Below are positions 34,883 through 45,199 of a stretch of DNA of 64,000 nt, piece by piece. Position numbers and translations under genes: made by a program. Origin of the DNA: Gammaproteobacteria bacterium (GTDB taxonomy: Bacteria; Pseudomonadota; Gammaproteobacteria; GCA-002705445; GCA-002716945); contig PBCF01000002.1 in assembly GCA_002716945.1 (NCBI GenBank), positions 62,001 through 126,000 of the forward strand, read 5' to 3'. Positions within the stretch are counted from its first letter, which is position 1. Every line of letters begins with the position of its first letter. The notes under the pieces are model-generated. The model did no database searches, had not been told where the DNA came from, and saw only the letters and a program-made list of their open reading frames with translations.

Positions 34883-35827
34883 TTATGCACCATAAAGAGA
34901 GATTTGGTATACACTAAATAAAGCCAATAAACCAAGACCAATTATTTTAGAATATTTTATTATATTGGTAGTAATTATAGCGTAAAAAACAAAAGTTGTA
35001 ATACATAGAAGAATCAAGTCCATATAAATACTATCCGATTCTATTACAGCAGGATGGATTATGCTAGATAAGCCAATGACTAAACTAGCATTAAAAATAT
35101 TTGAACCTAAAATATTCCCAACAACGTAATCAAAATGATTTTTTCTTATCGATTGAATTGAGGCCGCCAGTTCTGGCAAACTTGTGCCAATTGCAGCTAA
35201 CGATAAACCTATAACATATTCTGATATTCCAATAAATTTAGCAATAATTATTGAACTATATAAGAACAATTCAGTACCAACTAACAACAAAATTAAACCT
35301 AATATCATCCAAAAATATATATATTCTATTTTTCTTTTTTTATTAAAATCTTCATCAGTTGATCTAATATTTTTTTTAGAATTTTTTAGAATATATACTA
35401 TTCCTATAAATAATGTTAAGAAGAATAAAGATTCAATTTGATTAAATTTTCCATTATATGTAGCAAAGACCACAAATATTGAAAGTGAAACTAAGATTAG
35501 TAAATACCTATTTAGAGATTTATCTCTAGTGATATTAAGTAAAAAATTTCCTGAAGTCATTATTAGGGCTATTGCGAAAACAAGAGCTATATTTGCTATA
35601 TTTGATCCAATTGCATTTCCTACAGCAATTTCAGATTCATTGGACAATCCAGAAAAAATAGATATGAAAATTTCTGGAGATGATGTTGCTATTCCTATAA
35701 ATAAAAAACTAGCAAAAAATCCAGATATATTATGTTTAATAGAAAAATTTTCTGTTGCTACAACTAGTAGATTTGCACCATACATTAACAGCAATAAGGA
35801 AAGCAGAAAATATAAAATAGGTTCCAT
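34883..35827 (-). CDS. Calcium/sodium antiporter, YrbG/CaxA family
   Basis: A 314-residue membrane antiporter with ten hydrophobic segments in two inverted repeats. The alpha-1 motif is IGIATSSPEIFISIFSG with GNAIGSNIANIAL; the alpha-2 motif is AAIGTSLPELAASIQSI with GNILGSNIFNASL. These acidic residues bind Ca2+ and Na+. A long Lys-rich cytoplasmic loop lies at about 145-170. It heads the operon that continues into kdsD. The E. coli homologue has unclear physiology. Confidence 0.92.
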   Translation of the reverse strand: MEPILYFLLSLLLLMYGANLLVVATENFSIKHNISGFFASFLFIGIATSSPEIFISIFSGLSNESEIAVGNAIGSNIANIALVFAIALIMTSGNFLLNITRDKSLNRYLLILVSLSIFVVFATYNGKFNQIESLFFLTLFIGIVYILKNSKKNIRSTDEDFNKKRKIEYIYFWMILGLILLLVGTELFLYSSIIIAKFIGISEYVIGLSLAAIGTSLPELAASIQSIRKNHFDYVVGNILGSNIFNASLVIGLSSIIHPAVIESDSIYMDLILLCITTFVFYAIITTNIIKYSKIIGLGLLALFSVYQISLYGA

Positions 35828-35859
35828 TTTAATTTCTTTAAATCAAATATAATTTAAAG

Positions 35860-36624
35860 TTAATAATCAACTCCAATTACATCAATTTCAAAATCTTCTT
35901 CATCCTCGCCATCATTAACTAGACTCTCTCTTCTTTGTAGATATGATTCTCTAATAAATACATATTTATCTTTGGCTGCTGTTTCAAGAATTTGAGTAGC
36001 TTTTAATAATCTTGCTCTTGTATCAACCACCTCTACAATTGAAATAGCATCTCTTTCTTCATGATGTAGTTCAGTTCTTACTGGCGAAACAGATTCATTA
36101 GTCTGATAATCTGCATACATACCTGGAGCATCTCTTAATGAACTTGGACCAAAAAACGGAAGAACTAAATAAGGACCTGATTCTATTCCCCAATAACCGA
36201 GTGTTTGACCAAAATCTTCTTTGTTCCTTTTTAATCCCATATCTGATGCAACATCAAATATACCTAGCACTCCAATTGTTGAGTTAATAACTAAGCGAGT
36301 AAAATCAAATCCAGCTTGTTTAAATTTAAGTTGAAAAATATCATTAATAATTGTATTTATTTCTCCTAAATTGTTAAAAAAGTTAGAGACTCCGACCTCC
36401 ACTGGATCAGGAGTAATATATTTGTATGTTTTTGCAATTGGTTCTAATACAGTTTTATCTACTACTTCGTTGAAACCAAAAATAGCTCGATTCATTGGTT
36501 CTAAAGGGTCATGTTTTGCAGTATTCGTGGTTGAGCAACCAGATATCAATATCACTGCCAAAACTAGCCATTTGGGAATCGATGTGCTGGTAGATGTTGT
36601 ATTGTGGTTTAGATGATCCTGCAT
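35860..36624 (-). CDS. mlaA: Outer-membrane lipoprotein MlaA (VacJ)
   Basis: A 254-residue lipoprotein of the Mla system, which removes mislocalised phospholipids from the outer leaflet. I start at ATG 36624, so the signal peptide (about 38 residues, long) ends in the lipobox LISGC. The VacJ core follows: DPLEPMNRAIFGFNEVVDK, FFNNLGEI, TLGYWGIESGPYLVLPFFGPS. The C-terminus is acidic (EDEEDFEID). A start at 36675 would add a 17-residue non-signal extension. mlaC is divergent, 56 bases away; mlaFEDB are not in the window. Confidence 0.92.
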   Translation of the reverse strand: MQDHLNHNTTSTSTSIPKWLVLAVILISGCSTTNTAKHDPLEPMNRAIFGFNEVVDKTVLEPIAKTYKYITPDPVEVGVSNFFNNLGEINTIINDIFQLKFKQAGFDFTRLVINSTIGVLGIFDVASDMGLKRNKEDFGQTLGYWGIESGPYLVLPFFGPSSLRDAPGMYADYQTNESVSPVRTELHHEERDAISIVEVVDTRARLLKATQILETAAKDKYVFIRESYLQRRESLVNDGEDEEDFEIDVIGVDY

Positions 36625-36680
36625 ATTTTCGTGATATGTTATACCTTTTTTATATAATACAATGTAGTATATCATTTTAT

Positions 36681-37265
36681 ATGTTGAAGATTAATAAGTA
36701 CATATTAATAATTTTCTTTTTTACTTTACCTTTATTTGCCGGTGAGATGCCCGATGATTTTTTGAAATCTAGTGTTAATGAAATAAGCCAATTTATCAGT
36801 GAGAATAAAGATATGCTCGAGAATGATGAAAGATATCTAAAAGCAAAAGTAAATGAACTTATAATTCCTAAATTTAACATGACGTTAATGGCTAAAATAG
36901 TTCTGGGTAAAAAAAATTGGATCTCAGCGTCTAACAACCAAAGGAACGATTTTGTAGGAGCGTTTAGAGATTTGATGGTTAGGACATATATGAAATCTAT
37001 AACGGTTTTCGATGGAGATAAAATTGAATTTGCGCCGTATACACCCGGCAAAAGACATGACATTGCAAAAGTGAAATCACATTATGTAACCTCTGATGGC
37101 AATATTGCCGTTGATTATAGACTCAAGCTTGATTCTGATGGTAAGTGGCGAGTTTATGATGTTGTGTTTGATGGAGTTAGTTTATTAAAAAATTATAGAG
37201 TAGATTTCAGAGAACATATTCAAAAAGATGGTCTTGATTCTTTGATTAATAGCTTGAAAAATTAA
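36681..37265 (+). CDS. mlaC: Periplasmic phospholipid-binding protein MlaC
   Basis: A 194-residue protein that shuttles phospholipid between MlaA and the inner-membrane Mla complex. The signal peptide is MLKINKYILIIFFFTLPLFA, and the domain shows IIPKFNMTLMAKIVLGKKNW, FRDLMVRTYMKSITVFDGD, VDYRLKLDSDGKWRVYDVVF and GVSLLKNYRVDFREHI. I use ATG 36681, which gives the signal peptide; the frame is open further up but overlaps mlaA. It overlaps the end of the convergent RND gene by 4 bases. Confidence 0.93.
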   Translation: MLKINKYILIIFFFTLPLFAGEMPDDFLKSSVNEISQFISENKDMLENDERYLKAKVNELIIPKFNMTLMAKIVLGKKNWISASNNQRNDFVGAFRDLMVRTYMKSITVFDGDKIEFAPYTPGKRHDIAKVKSHYVTSDGNIAVDYRLKLDSDGKWRVYDVVFDGVSLLKNYRVDFREHIQKDGLDSLINSLKN

Positions 37266-39751
37266 AAAGGCCTTATAAGTATTATTAATCTTGGTAATAG
37301 AGTTAGCACTGCAAGTAATGCTACAAACATTGCTAGACCTGTCAATAATCCAAAGATAATGGTAGGTATAAAATTAGATAAGATGAGTATTGAGAAGCCA
37401 AAAATTATTGTAATACCAGTAAAAAATATTGCTCTTCCTATAGTGTCATGACATAGATAAACTGTTTGTTCATAATTATTAGTTTTCCTAAATTCCTCTC
37501 TAAACCTATAAATATAATGTATGCTATTATCTACTGCGATGCCAATTGTTATTGCAGCAATAGTTATAGTCATCATATCTAATGGCAACTTCATAAGCCC
37601 CATTAAACCAAGAACAAAAACCGCAGCAATTAAGTTTGGAATAATTCCAATAAAAGATAAAACAGATGATTTAAATAATATCATAAACATAATAGCAATA
37701 CCTAACATTACAAATCCTAGAGATAAAATTTGAGAATCAAATAAACTTTGTAACATATTATTGTATAACACAAGAATTCCGGTAATTATAAATTTATCTT
37801 CATTCAAGTTGAGTTTATTAATGAGATCAAAACGTACTTTATCTATAAATTCTTTTCTTCTTAAATCTTTTTTAGAATCTAGTATTCTTAAATTGATTCG
37901 AGCCTCATTATTTTCAATAGATATATATGGATGTACTGCAACTTTTTTAACTTCTTCCGGCGCTCTTTTATAAAGCAATGACATTTCTAGACTGGTTAAT
38001 TCCTGATTATCATTTAATTCCTCTGCAACTCTGATTGTTGAAGCCAATGATAGTACTTTTCCTACCTCTGGCAAGCTATCTAAATAATCGTGTATGGATT
38101 TGATTTGGTTTATTTTTGATGTAGTAAACCAATTTGCACTTAAATCTTTTTCAGTTTCATCTAACAAACCATCAGTTTCATCTAATAAATCACCAAACTC
38201 ATCATCTTCTTGTTCAAAATTGATTTGTGATTCGTCATCAAATTTTATAATGACATCCAATGGAGTTGTTCCTCCGAGTTTATCATCTATTTGTTTCATA
38301 CCTTGATATATTTCAGTATCACTTTTAAAGTAGTTTATGAAACTATTTTCAACTTTCAATTGAAATACACCATAAATTGTTAAAATTAGTATAAAAAAAG
38401 TTATGGCGGTTATACTCTTCCCATTTTCAATAGTTTGTTTGGCTAAAAAGTTAGTCAAAAAAAAAGTTTTATTAGTTACTTGGTAAGTGTCACTATCTTT
38501 TTCTAGAAGACAAAGTATTGATGGTAATAATAAAAAGGAAGTTAAAAATAAAACAACTAAGCCCAAAACCATCATATATCCAAAATCAATAACTGGTTTT
38601 ATATCACTAAAAACCAAGGATAGAAAAGCAACTATTGTAGTTAAAGCCGTATAAAGACAAGGACGTACCATTTTTGATGTCATCAATTTTACGGTATTTA
38701 ATTGATTATCTTTTAATTCTACACTTATTTGACGATAACGAACAATCATATGTATGTTCATTGATAATGTTAATATCAACATTAATGATATAAAGTTTGA
38801 AGAAATAACTGTGACCTTCCATTCCATCATACCTAAAAATCCAAGCATAATAGCGACAGAATAAATACAACTTAATAGTGGTAGCACAATCCATTTTATT
38901 TGTCGAAATATGATAGTTAATGTAATTATAATAAAAATAAAAACACCTATTCCAAAATTTGTAAGATCATTTTTAACATAAGTAATCATGTCATCAGCAA
39001 TCATTGGAATTCCTCCCAACCTCAACTTTACGTTATTTTTTTCAAATGCATCTCTTTCTAAACGGATTTTAGCCAATAAATTATGAACAAAATTGTCATT
39101 ATCTTTTTTTAACTTTGTATAATGTTTTTCAATATTGATAAGTTCAACTTTTTCTGTATTAGTTAAAGTTCCATCATGTTGTTTGGCAATTAATATGCTT
39201 TTTTCATTCACTAAATTAATTAGTTTTTGATTTGATTTAAGATTAATCTGCATCGCAGTCGTTTTAGCATCATCACTTATTATCAAATTCTTATATATTG
39301 GGCTATTAAGTATTTCTTCCCTTGCCTTATTAATATCTACACTTTCAGAGAAAATTGTTGGAACATCTGCAATCATTTCTGTTAATGGTTTATTTGAACT
39401 TTTGACAAGAGGCACATCTATTAGAGAAGTTATTGATTCGACCCCATCAATTTTTAATAACTTCTCTTTTAGTTTGCTAATTAAATTTAAATTTTTCTCA
39501 TCAAAGATATCTCCATCGTGAGGTGTAAACGTCATAATCAAAAAATCTTTGGTCTGATATCTATGTAATGATTCTCTATATATTCTTAAATCTTTGTCAT
39601 TTTCAAGAATTAACGTGTCAGCAGATGCATCCAGTTCAAAATCCGACATATAGAATGATGATAAAACTAGTAATGATAAGAGAATGAATAGAATTTTTTT
39701 TGGTTTCTCTAATATAGATTTAGAATAAATATGTGAAATATCATTAATCAT
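37262..39751 (-). CDS. RND/MMPL-family transporter
   Basis: An 829-residue membrane protein with one N-terminal helix, a large periplasmic domain, five or so helices (about 265-430), a second helix near 445 and periplasmic domain, and a final bundle (about 675-825). It lacks the full AcrB length. LKLPLDMMTITIAAITIGIAVDNSIHYIYRFREE (split: TIAAITIGIAVDNSIHYIYR) is the RND helix-4-type motif with the conserved Asp. Acidic low-complexity repeats (LLDETDGLLDETEKDL) occur near residue 530. Related to HpnN/MMPL predicted lipid exporters. Position beside mlaA and mlaC suggests a lipid or envelope role, unproven. Confidence 0.85.
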   Translation of the reverse strand: MINDISHIYSKSILEKPKKILFILLSLLVLSSFYMSDFELDASADTLILENDKDLRIYRESLHRYQTKDFLIMTFTPHDGDIFDEKNLNLISKLKEKLLKIDGVESITSLIDVPLVKSSNKPLTEMIADVPTIFSESVDINKAREEILNSPIYKNLIISDDAKTTAMQINLKSNQKLINLVNEKSILIAKQHDGTLTNTEKVELINIEKHYTKLKKDNDNFVHNLLAKIRLERDAFEKNNVKLRLGGIPMIADDMITYVKNDLTNFGIGVFIFIIITLTIIFRQIKWIVLPLLSCIYSVAIMLGFLGMMEWKVTVISSNFISLMLILTLSMNIHMIVRYRQISVELKDNQLNTVKLMTSKMVRPCLYTALTTIVAFLSLVFSDIKPVIDFGYMMVLGLVVLFLTSFLLLPSILCLLEKDSDTYQVTNKTFFLTNFLAKQTIENGKSITAITFFILILTIYGVFQLKVENSFINYFKSDTEIYQGMKQIDDKLGGTTPLDVIIKFDDESQINFEQEDDEFGDLLDETDGLLDETEKDLSANWFTTSKINQIKSIHDYLDSLPEVGKVLSLASTIRVAEELNDNQELTSLEMSLLYKRAPEEVKKVAVHPYISIENNEARINLRILDSKKDLRRKEFIDKVRFDLINKLNLNEDKFIITGILVLYNNMLQSLFDSQILSLGFVMLGIAIMFMILFKSSVLSFIGIIPNLIAAVFVLGLMGLMKLPLDMMTITIAAITIGIAVDNSIHYIYRFREEFRKTNNYEQTVYLCHDTIGRAIFFTGITIIFGFSILILSNFIPTIIFGLLTGLAMFVALLAVLTLLPRLIILIRPF

Positions 39752-39810
39752 GGCATAATTTCTTATAAAATTTTAGAATATCGAATCAATGAGGTATTTT
39801 AAAGATAATT

Positions 39811-41073
39811 ATGGATAAATTAATAGTTGAGGGCAAAAATATATTATCTGGAACAGTATCAGTTTCTGGCGCTAAGAATGCTGTTTTGCCCATGCTTTGC
39901 GCGTCTGTGATGATATCAGATGGCCTAGTAATAATAAAAAATATACCTCATCTAAATGATGTCACAACAACTACCAGTCTATTAGCTAAAATGGGTATGA
40001 CAATTACTATGGATGAATCGATGAATATACAGCTAGATTCATCAACTATAAATAATACCTTTGCACCTTATGAATTGGTAAAAACAATGCGATCGTCTAT
40101 ATTAGTACTCGGTCCATTACTAGCAAAACATGGCAATGCGAAAGTTTCATTGCCTGGTGGATGTGCTATTGGTACGAGACCAGTGAATCTCCATATTGAA
40201 GCATTAAGGAAGATGGGTGCAAAATTAGATATTTTTAATGGTTATATTCATGCAAAATGCAAAAAATTACAAGGAGTTACTATTGAGTTTCCTCAAATAT
40301 CTGTTACAGGTACAGAAAATATACTGATGGCCGGATGTTTAGCGGATGGAATAACAACTATACGTAATGCTGCCAGAGAACCTGAAGTTGTAGATTTATG
40401 TAATTTTTTGAATAAGATGGGAGCTAAAATTTCTGGACAAGGGACTGAAACAATCATTATAGAAGGCGTTGAAAAACTTAAAGGGGCAAGTTATACTGCG
40501 CTACCAGACAGAATAGAGACCGGCACATTTCTAATAGCAGCAGCAATAACTGGAGGTAAAATCTTAATAAAAGATACAATATCTTCGCATGTTGCAATTA
40601 TTTTAGAAAAATTGAAAGAAGCTGGAGCGTATATTAAAACCACTGAAAGTACTATTGAATTAGATATGAAAAAAAAACGCCCAACACCCGTTAACATAAC
40701 AACAGGACCATATCCAATGTTTCCTACAGATATGCAAGCACAAATGACCGCTTTAAATTCTATAGCTAAAGGTAAAAGCGAGGTTTTGGAAAATGTTTTT
40801 GAAAATAGATTTATGCACGTGCAGGAAATGAATAGAATGGGAGCTCAAATTGAAGTAAAAGAGAATTGCGCATCTATTGTTGGGCAAGATACTTTAAAAG
40901 GAGCGCCAGTTATGGCAACTGATTTAAGAGCTTCTGCAAGTTTGATCTTAGCTGGTCTTGCGGCCGAGGGAGTTACAGAAGTTGGAAGAATTTATCATAT
41001 AGATAGAGGTTATGACTGTATAGAAGAAAAACTAAAACAACTTGGAGCAAAAATCACTAGGGAACCGATGTGA
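39811..41073 (+). CDS. murA: UDP-N-acetylglucosamine 1-carboxyvinyltransferase
   Basis: A 420-residue EPSP-synthase-fold enzyme performing the first committed step of peptidoglycan synthesis. The active-site Cys is Cys118 in [20 protein letters not shown], so the enzyme should be fosfomycin-sensitive. N-terminal [15 protein letters not shown] and C-terminal [18 protein letters not shown] are intact. The stop overlaps the hisG GTG. Confidence 0.96.
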   Translation: MDKLIVEGKNILSGTVSVSGAKNAVLPMLCASVMISDGLVIIKNIPHLNDVTTTTSLLAKMGMTITMDESMNIQLDSSTINNTFAPYELVKTMRSSILVLGPLLAKHGNAKVSLPGGCAIGTRPVNLHIEALRKMGAKLDIFNGYIHAKCKKLQGVTIEFPQISVTGTENILMAGCLADGITTIRNAAREPEVVDLCNFLNKMGAKISGQGTETIIIEGVEKLKGASYTALPDRIETGTFLIAAAITGGKILIKDTISSHVAIILEKLKEAGAYIKTTESTIELDMKKKRPTPVNITTGPYPMFPTDMQAQMTALNSIAKGKSEVLENVFENRFMHVQEMNRMGAQIEVKENCASIVGQDTLKGAPVMATDLRASASLILAGLAAEGVTEVGRIYHIDRGYDCIEEKLKQLGAKITREPM

Positions 41074-41711
41074 TTAGAAATAATATGGAAAGATTAAAAC
41101 TTGCAATTTCAAAAGGGAAAATACTTGATCAAGGATTGAAAATTCTAGATAAATCAGGAATTAGATGTAGAGAAAACCCTCTGACATCTAGAAAACTAAT
41201 TTTCAAAACAAATTTGGATTATGTTGATATCATTGTCGTAAGAGCAAGTGATGTTCCGGCATATATTGAATCTGGTAAAGTGGATATGGGGATTGTTGGG
41301 AAAGACACTCTACTTGAAAGTAAAAATAATAATCATTATAGATTGCTGGATTTAAAAATTGCAAAATGTAAATTAATCGTTGCTGGTAAAAAAGACAAAA
41401 TATTGAAAAATAATTTAAAAGTTGCAACTAAATATCCAAGCATAACTAAAAAATTTTTTCATGATAAAGGTTTACAATGCTCAGTTCTTAAATTGTATGG
41501 ATCTATAGAATTAGCGGCAGTGTTAGATATGACAGATGTAATTGTAGATTTAGTTGAGACTGGGAAGACATTAAAAGAAAATGGATTAGTTCAAATAGAG
41601 GAAATACAACAAATAACATCGTATTTAATAGTAAATAAGGGATCATTTAAATTAAGTAATGATAAAATAAGGAATGTAGTTAAAAAAATAGAATCAGGTA
41701 TTTTGTTATGA
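41070..41711 (+). CDS. hisG: ATP phosphoribosyltransferase, short form
   Basis: A 213-residue (or 208) catalytic subunit for the first step of histidine synthesis. The start region [18 protein letters not shown], the PRPP-binding [22 protein letters not shown] and [20 protein letters not shown] are visible. The C-terminal regulatory domain is absent, so a HisZ partner is expected elsewhere. GTG 41070 has AGGGA 6 bases upstream; ATG 41085 is the alternative. The preceding murA link is common in Proteobacteria. Confidence 0.93.
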   Translation: MIRNNMERLKLAISKGKILDQGLKILDKSGIRCRENPLTSRKLIFKTNLDYVDIIVVRASDVPAYIESGKVDMGIVGKDTLLESKNNNHYRLLDLKIAKCKLIVAGKKDKILKNNLKVATKYPSITKKFFHDKGLQCSVLKLYGSIELAAVLDMTDVIVDLVETGKTLKENGLVQIEEIQQITSYLIVNKGSFKLSNDKIRNVVKKIESGILL

Positions 41712-42766
41712 ACCAAAAAAGTCTCACAGATGATTTGAAAATTTCCTTAACAAGAGAACTCATTACGCCAAAAGTTGTGATGGATGAATTTCCAATGACT
41801 AAGAAAGCTACGGAAACAGTAGTTAACGCTAGACAAGATATAATAAATATTTTAAATAATTCTGATAATCGATTCATGTTGGTTGTTGGGCCATGTTCGA
41901 TTCATGATATAGATGCTGCTATGGAATATGGCGAAAAATTAAAAGAAATAAACAAAACAGTCAAGCAAAATATTTTGATTATTATGAGGGTATATTTTGA
42001 AAAACCAAGGACGGTTATTGGATGGAAAGGATTAATTAACGATCCAAATCTTGATAATAGTTTCGAGATTAACAAAGGAGTAAAGATAGCAAGAAAACTT
42101 TTGCTTGATTTAGCTGAGATAGGTATTCCTTCAGGACATGAATATTTAGATTTAATCAGTCCTCAATATATTTCTGATTTGGTTAGTTGGGGTGCTATAG
42201 GAGCAAGGACAACTGAAAGTCAAAGTCACAGAGAATTAGCGTCCGGCCTTTCCTGTCCAGTAGGTTTTAAAAACGGAACTAATGGAGAAGTTCAAATTGC
42301 TATTGACGCCATGAAGGCTGCACAAAGATCTCACAACTTTCTTTCTGTAACAAAAGATGGTAAATCTGCTATTTTTTCTACTACAGGAAATCAAGATTGT
42401 CATATTATATTGAGAGGCGGTAAAACTACAAATTATTCTCATAAACATGTGGAAGAAGTATCAACCTTGTTACAAAAAAATAAATTCAGACCAATTGTTA
42501 TGATTGATGCAAGTCATGCAAATAGCAATAAAGATCACACGCAACAGAGTGTTGTGATAGAAGATATATGCAAGCAAATAAAAAAAGGAAGTAAAAGTAT
42601 TTTTGGAATTATGATCGAAAGCAATTTAGTTGAAGGTAAGCAAAATATAACAGAGAGATCTAAACTCAGATATGGGCAAAGTATTACAGATGCTTGCATT
42701 GGATGGAATGAAACTGAAGACTTGATTCACAAACTGAATAATTCATTAATCAACGCTCACAAATGA
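41708..42766 (+). CDS. aroG: 3-deoxy-7-phosphoheptulonate synthase (AroG type)
   Basis: A 352-residue class I-alpha DAHP synthase, first step of aromatic amino acid synthesis from PEP and erythrose 4-phosphate. Motifs: VVGPCSIHDIDAAMEYGEKL, IIMRVYFEKPRTVIGWKGLI, GARTTESQSHRELASGLSCP, IMIDASHANSNKDHTQQ and FGIMIESNLVEGKQ. Subtype (Phe, Tyr or Trp-sensitive) cannot be told by eye. It lies between hisG and hisD with 4-base overlaps at both ends (ATGA), which is an unusual placement. Confidence 0.94.
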   Translation: MNQKSLTDDLKISLTRELITPKVVMDEFPMTKKATETVVNARQDIINILNNSDNRFMLVVGPCSIHDIDAAMEYGEKLKEINKTVKQNILIIMRVYFEKPRTVIGWKGLINDPNLDNSFEINKGVKIARKLLLDLAEIGIPSGHEYLDLISPQYISDLVSWGAIGARTTESQSHRELASGLSCPVGFKNGTNGEVQIAIDAMKAAQRSHNFLSVTKDGKSAIFSTTGNQDCHIILRGGKTTNYSHKHVEEVSTLLQKNKFRPIVMIDASHANSNKDHTQQSVVIEDICKQIKKGSKSIFGIMIESNLVEGKQNITERSKLRYGQSITDACIGWNETEDLIHKLNNSLINAHK

Positions 42767-44061
42767 TTGATATAACTTTATTAAATACATCTAGTAAGCA
42801 GTTTAGTCAAATTCTTGAAAAGAAATTGAAAATGGAAAATATTATTAATAAAAAAGTTGATAGAGAAGTCTCGAAAATTATTAATACAATTAAGAAAAAT
42901 GGTGATTTATCACTAACCAAATATATCAATAAATACGATGGTTATTATTTAAAAAATAGTAAAAAAATTTTATTATCTAAATCAGAAATTAATAATGCAT
43001 ATAAAAGAGTTACCAAAGTTCAAATACGTAGTTTAAAACAAAGTATGAAAAGGATTAAATCCTTCGCCAAGAATCAACTTTCATCTAGCTGGGGTAAAAC
43101 TTTAGATCAAACATATCTAGGAGAAAAAATTACTCCTATTAAATCAGTAGGCATATATGTTCCTGGTGGTACAGCATCATACCCATCAACTGTAATGATG
43201 AACGCCATACCTGCAAAAGTAGCTGGTGTGAAAAATATCATCATGGCTTGTCCAATGGGGAATTTAGAGGATCATAGTTTGGTCATAGTTGCTGCTGATT
43301 TATGTGGAATAAGCAAGATATATAGAATGGGAGGAGCACATGCTATAGGAGCGCTAGCGTATGGAACAAAAGTAGTACCCAAGGTAGATAAAATAGTCGG
43401 ACCAGGAAATATATTTGTTACACTTGCCAAAAAAATGGTCTTTGGTGAGGTTGGAATTGATAACATAGCAGGACCTTCAGAGATCCTTGTTATAGCTGAT
43501 GATTCATGCAATTCAGATTGGATAGCAATGGATTTATTTTCACAAGCTGAACATGATGAACTAGCACAACCAATTTTGTTAACAACCAGTAGTATATTCA
43601 TAAAAAAAGTAATAACCTCTATGAATAAATTATTACCAATGTTACCTAGAAAAAAAATTATACTAAAATCACTAAAAAATCGTGGATTAATAATAAAAGC
43701 AAAGAGTATTAGAGAAATATGTAATATAGCAAATGAAATTGCACCTGAACATCTTGAAATTGCTGTAAAAAATAATAAAAAAGTTTTTAATTCAATTCAA
43801 AATGCTGGTGCAATTTTTTTAGGACAATTTAGTCCTGAAGTTTTTGGAGATTATTGTGCTGGACCAAATCATGTTTTGCCGACATCAGGTTCTGCAAAAT
43901 TTTCGTCACCCTTAGGAGTCTATGATTTTCAAAAAAGATCAAGCGTGATCAAAGTTTCTTATAAAACTGCAAAAGAGTTGAGCAAATTATCATCAATACT
44001 TGCAGAAGCTGAAGGACTTCATGCCCATGCTTATTCTGCTCGTTTTAGACATAAAAAATAA
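42763..44061 (+). CDS. hisD: Histidinol dehydrogenase
   Basis: A 432-residue Zn2+ enzyme for the last two steps of histidine synthesis. Visible are SVGIYVPGGTASYPSTVMMN, KIVGPGNIFVTLAKKMVFG, DNIAGPSEILVIAD, SQAEHDELAQPILLT, IAPEHLEIAV and GPNHVLPTSGSAKFSSPLGV. The N-terminal ~90 residues are diverged but hydrophilic as usual. It ends at 44061 directly against the degS stop at 44062, with no base between. Confidence 0.95.
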   Translation: MIDITLLNTSSKQFSQILEKKLKMENIINKKVDREVSKIINTIKKNGDLSLTKYINKYDGYYLKNSKKILLSKSEINNAYKRVTKVQIRSLKQSMKRIKSFAKNQLSSSWGKTLDQTYLGEKITPIKSVGIYVPGGTASYPSTVMMNAIPAKVAGVKNIIMACPMGNLEDHSLVIVAADLCGISKIYRMGGAHAIGALAYGTKVVPKVDKIVGPGNIFVTLAKKMVFGEVGIDNIAGPSEILVIADDSCNSDWIAMDLFSQAEHDELAQPILLTTSSIFIKKVITSMNKLLPMLPRKKIILKSLKNRGLIIKAKSIREICNIANEIAPEHLEIAVKNNKKVFNSIQNAGAIFLGQFSPEVFGDYCAGPNHVLPTSGSAKFSSPLGVYDFQKRSSVIKVSYKTAKELSKLSSILAEAEGLHAHAYSARFRHKK

Positions 44062-45132
44062 TTATTGATTGGGAATAGGTCTTTTTGTAACTTTAATTTC
44101 CACTTTCCGGATAATATCTTTTCTTAAAATATTTAATGTCAGTATCTCACCAATTTTTATTTCAGAAATTATCTTTTGTACTTTACGTATATCATTTACT
44201 TCTATTTCATTAATTGTTTTTATTATATCACCTACTTGTAATCCTGCTATATCAGCTGGACCATTAGTATATATAGCGTTTACTAAAACTCCCTCTCCTT
44301 TATAACTCGGTACCGCGGATGCTCCAATAAATCCACGTGATACACTACCAAATTCTATTATTTGAAATAATATATTTTTTACCATGTCTATTGGGATCGC
44401 AAAACCTATGCCGTCTGACCCTCGACTTTCAGATATAATTGCAGTATTTATTCCAATTAATTCACCATTTACATTCACCAATGCTCCACCCGAATTTCCA
44501 GAATTAATTGCAGCGTCAGTCTGTATAAAATTCTCGAAAGTATTAATTCCTATTTTGTCTCTACCTGTTGCAGAAATAATCCCTAAAGTTAATGTTTGTC
44601 CTACACCAAGTGGATTGCCAATAGCTAATGAAATATCTCCGACATTTACATTGTTCATATTCCCTAAAGTAATAGGTTTAAGATTACCTTTAATTTTTAA
44701 AACTGCTAAATCAGATTCAGGATCTACGCCTACTAGTGCAGTTTCATAGTCATTACCTTCATAATCTCTTACAGAAAATCTATCTGCACCTCGCAGAACA
44801 TGATAATTAGTCACTATATGTCCAGTATTTGTAACTACTACACCAGAACCCTGACCGCCTGGTCTTACATCTCTATATTCTGGAAAGCCTGTTCTTGGAT
44901 TAATTACTACAACTCTCTTTGTTGATCCTGAGGCATATACAGTAACAACAGAATCCTTTACTTTATTAAATGTTTTTGAATATGAAATTCGCGAATCTAA
45001 ACCTTTTTTTTCTTTCTCTTGTACAGAAGATTCTATTACCTCAATTTTATTGGTAAAAAGATTTGGAGATAATATATATATTGCGAACGCAACAATTATT
45101 CCAAGTACTATGTAATTAAATATTTCTTTCAT
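44062..45132 (-). CDS. degS: Membrane-anchored periplasmic serine protease, DegS-like
   Basis: A 356-residue HtrA-family protease. One N-terminal helix (about 5-25) anchors it without a cleavable signal. The triad is His in ITNYHVLRGAD, Asp in DPESDLAVLKIKG and Ser in NSGNSGGALVN. A single PDZ domain follows (GFIGASAVPSYKGEGVLVN, IAGLQVGDIIKTINEIEV). A single PDZ plus anchor points to DegS rather than DegP/DegQ, and so to a sigma-E-type response, inferred. I choose ATG 45132 (GGTGA 8 bases upstream) over 45165. Confidence 0.9.
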   Translation of the reverse strand: MKEIFNYIVLGIIVAFAIYILSPNLFTNKIEVIESSVQEKEKKGLDSRISYSKTFNKVKDSVVTVYASGSTKRVVVINPRTGFPEYRDVRPGGQGSGVVVTNTGHIVTNYHVLRGADRFSVRDYEGNDYETALVGVDPESDLAVLKIKGNLKPITLGNMNNVNVGDISLAIGNPLGVGQTLTLGIISATGRDKIGINTFENFIQTDAAINSGNSGGALVNVNGELIGINTAIISESRGSDGIGFAIPIDMVKNILFQIIEFGSVSRGFIGASAVPSYKGEGVLVNAIYTNGPADIAGLQVGDIIKTINEIEVNDIRKVQKIISEIKIGEILTLNILRKDIIRKVEIKVTKRPIPNQ

Positions 45133-45199
45133 TTTTAATTTCACCAACGTATAAAAACAAAGCAACTAGTATTATATATTAGAGTAAGTTTTAATTATA

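Noticed and set aside
44069-44749. Plus-strand frames opposite degS
   Set aside because: Explained by the antisense of an intact protease gene; no ribosome sites or family motifs.
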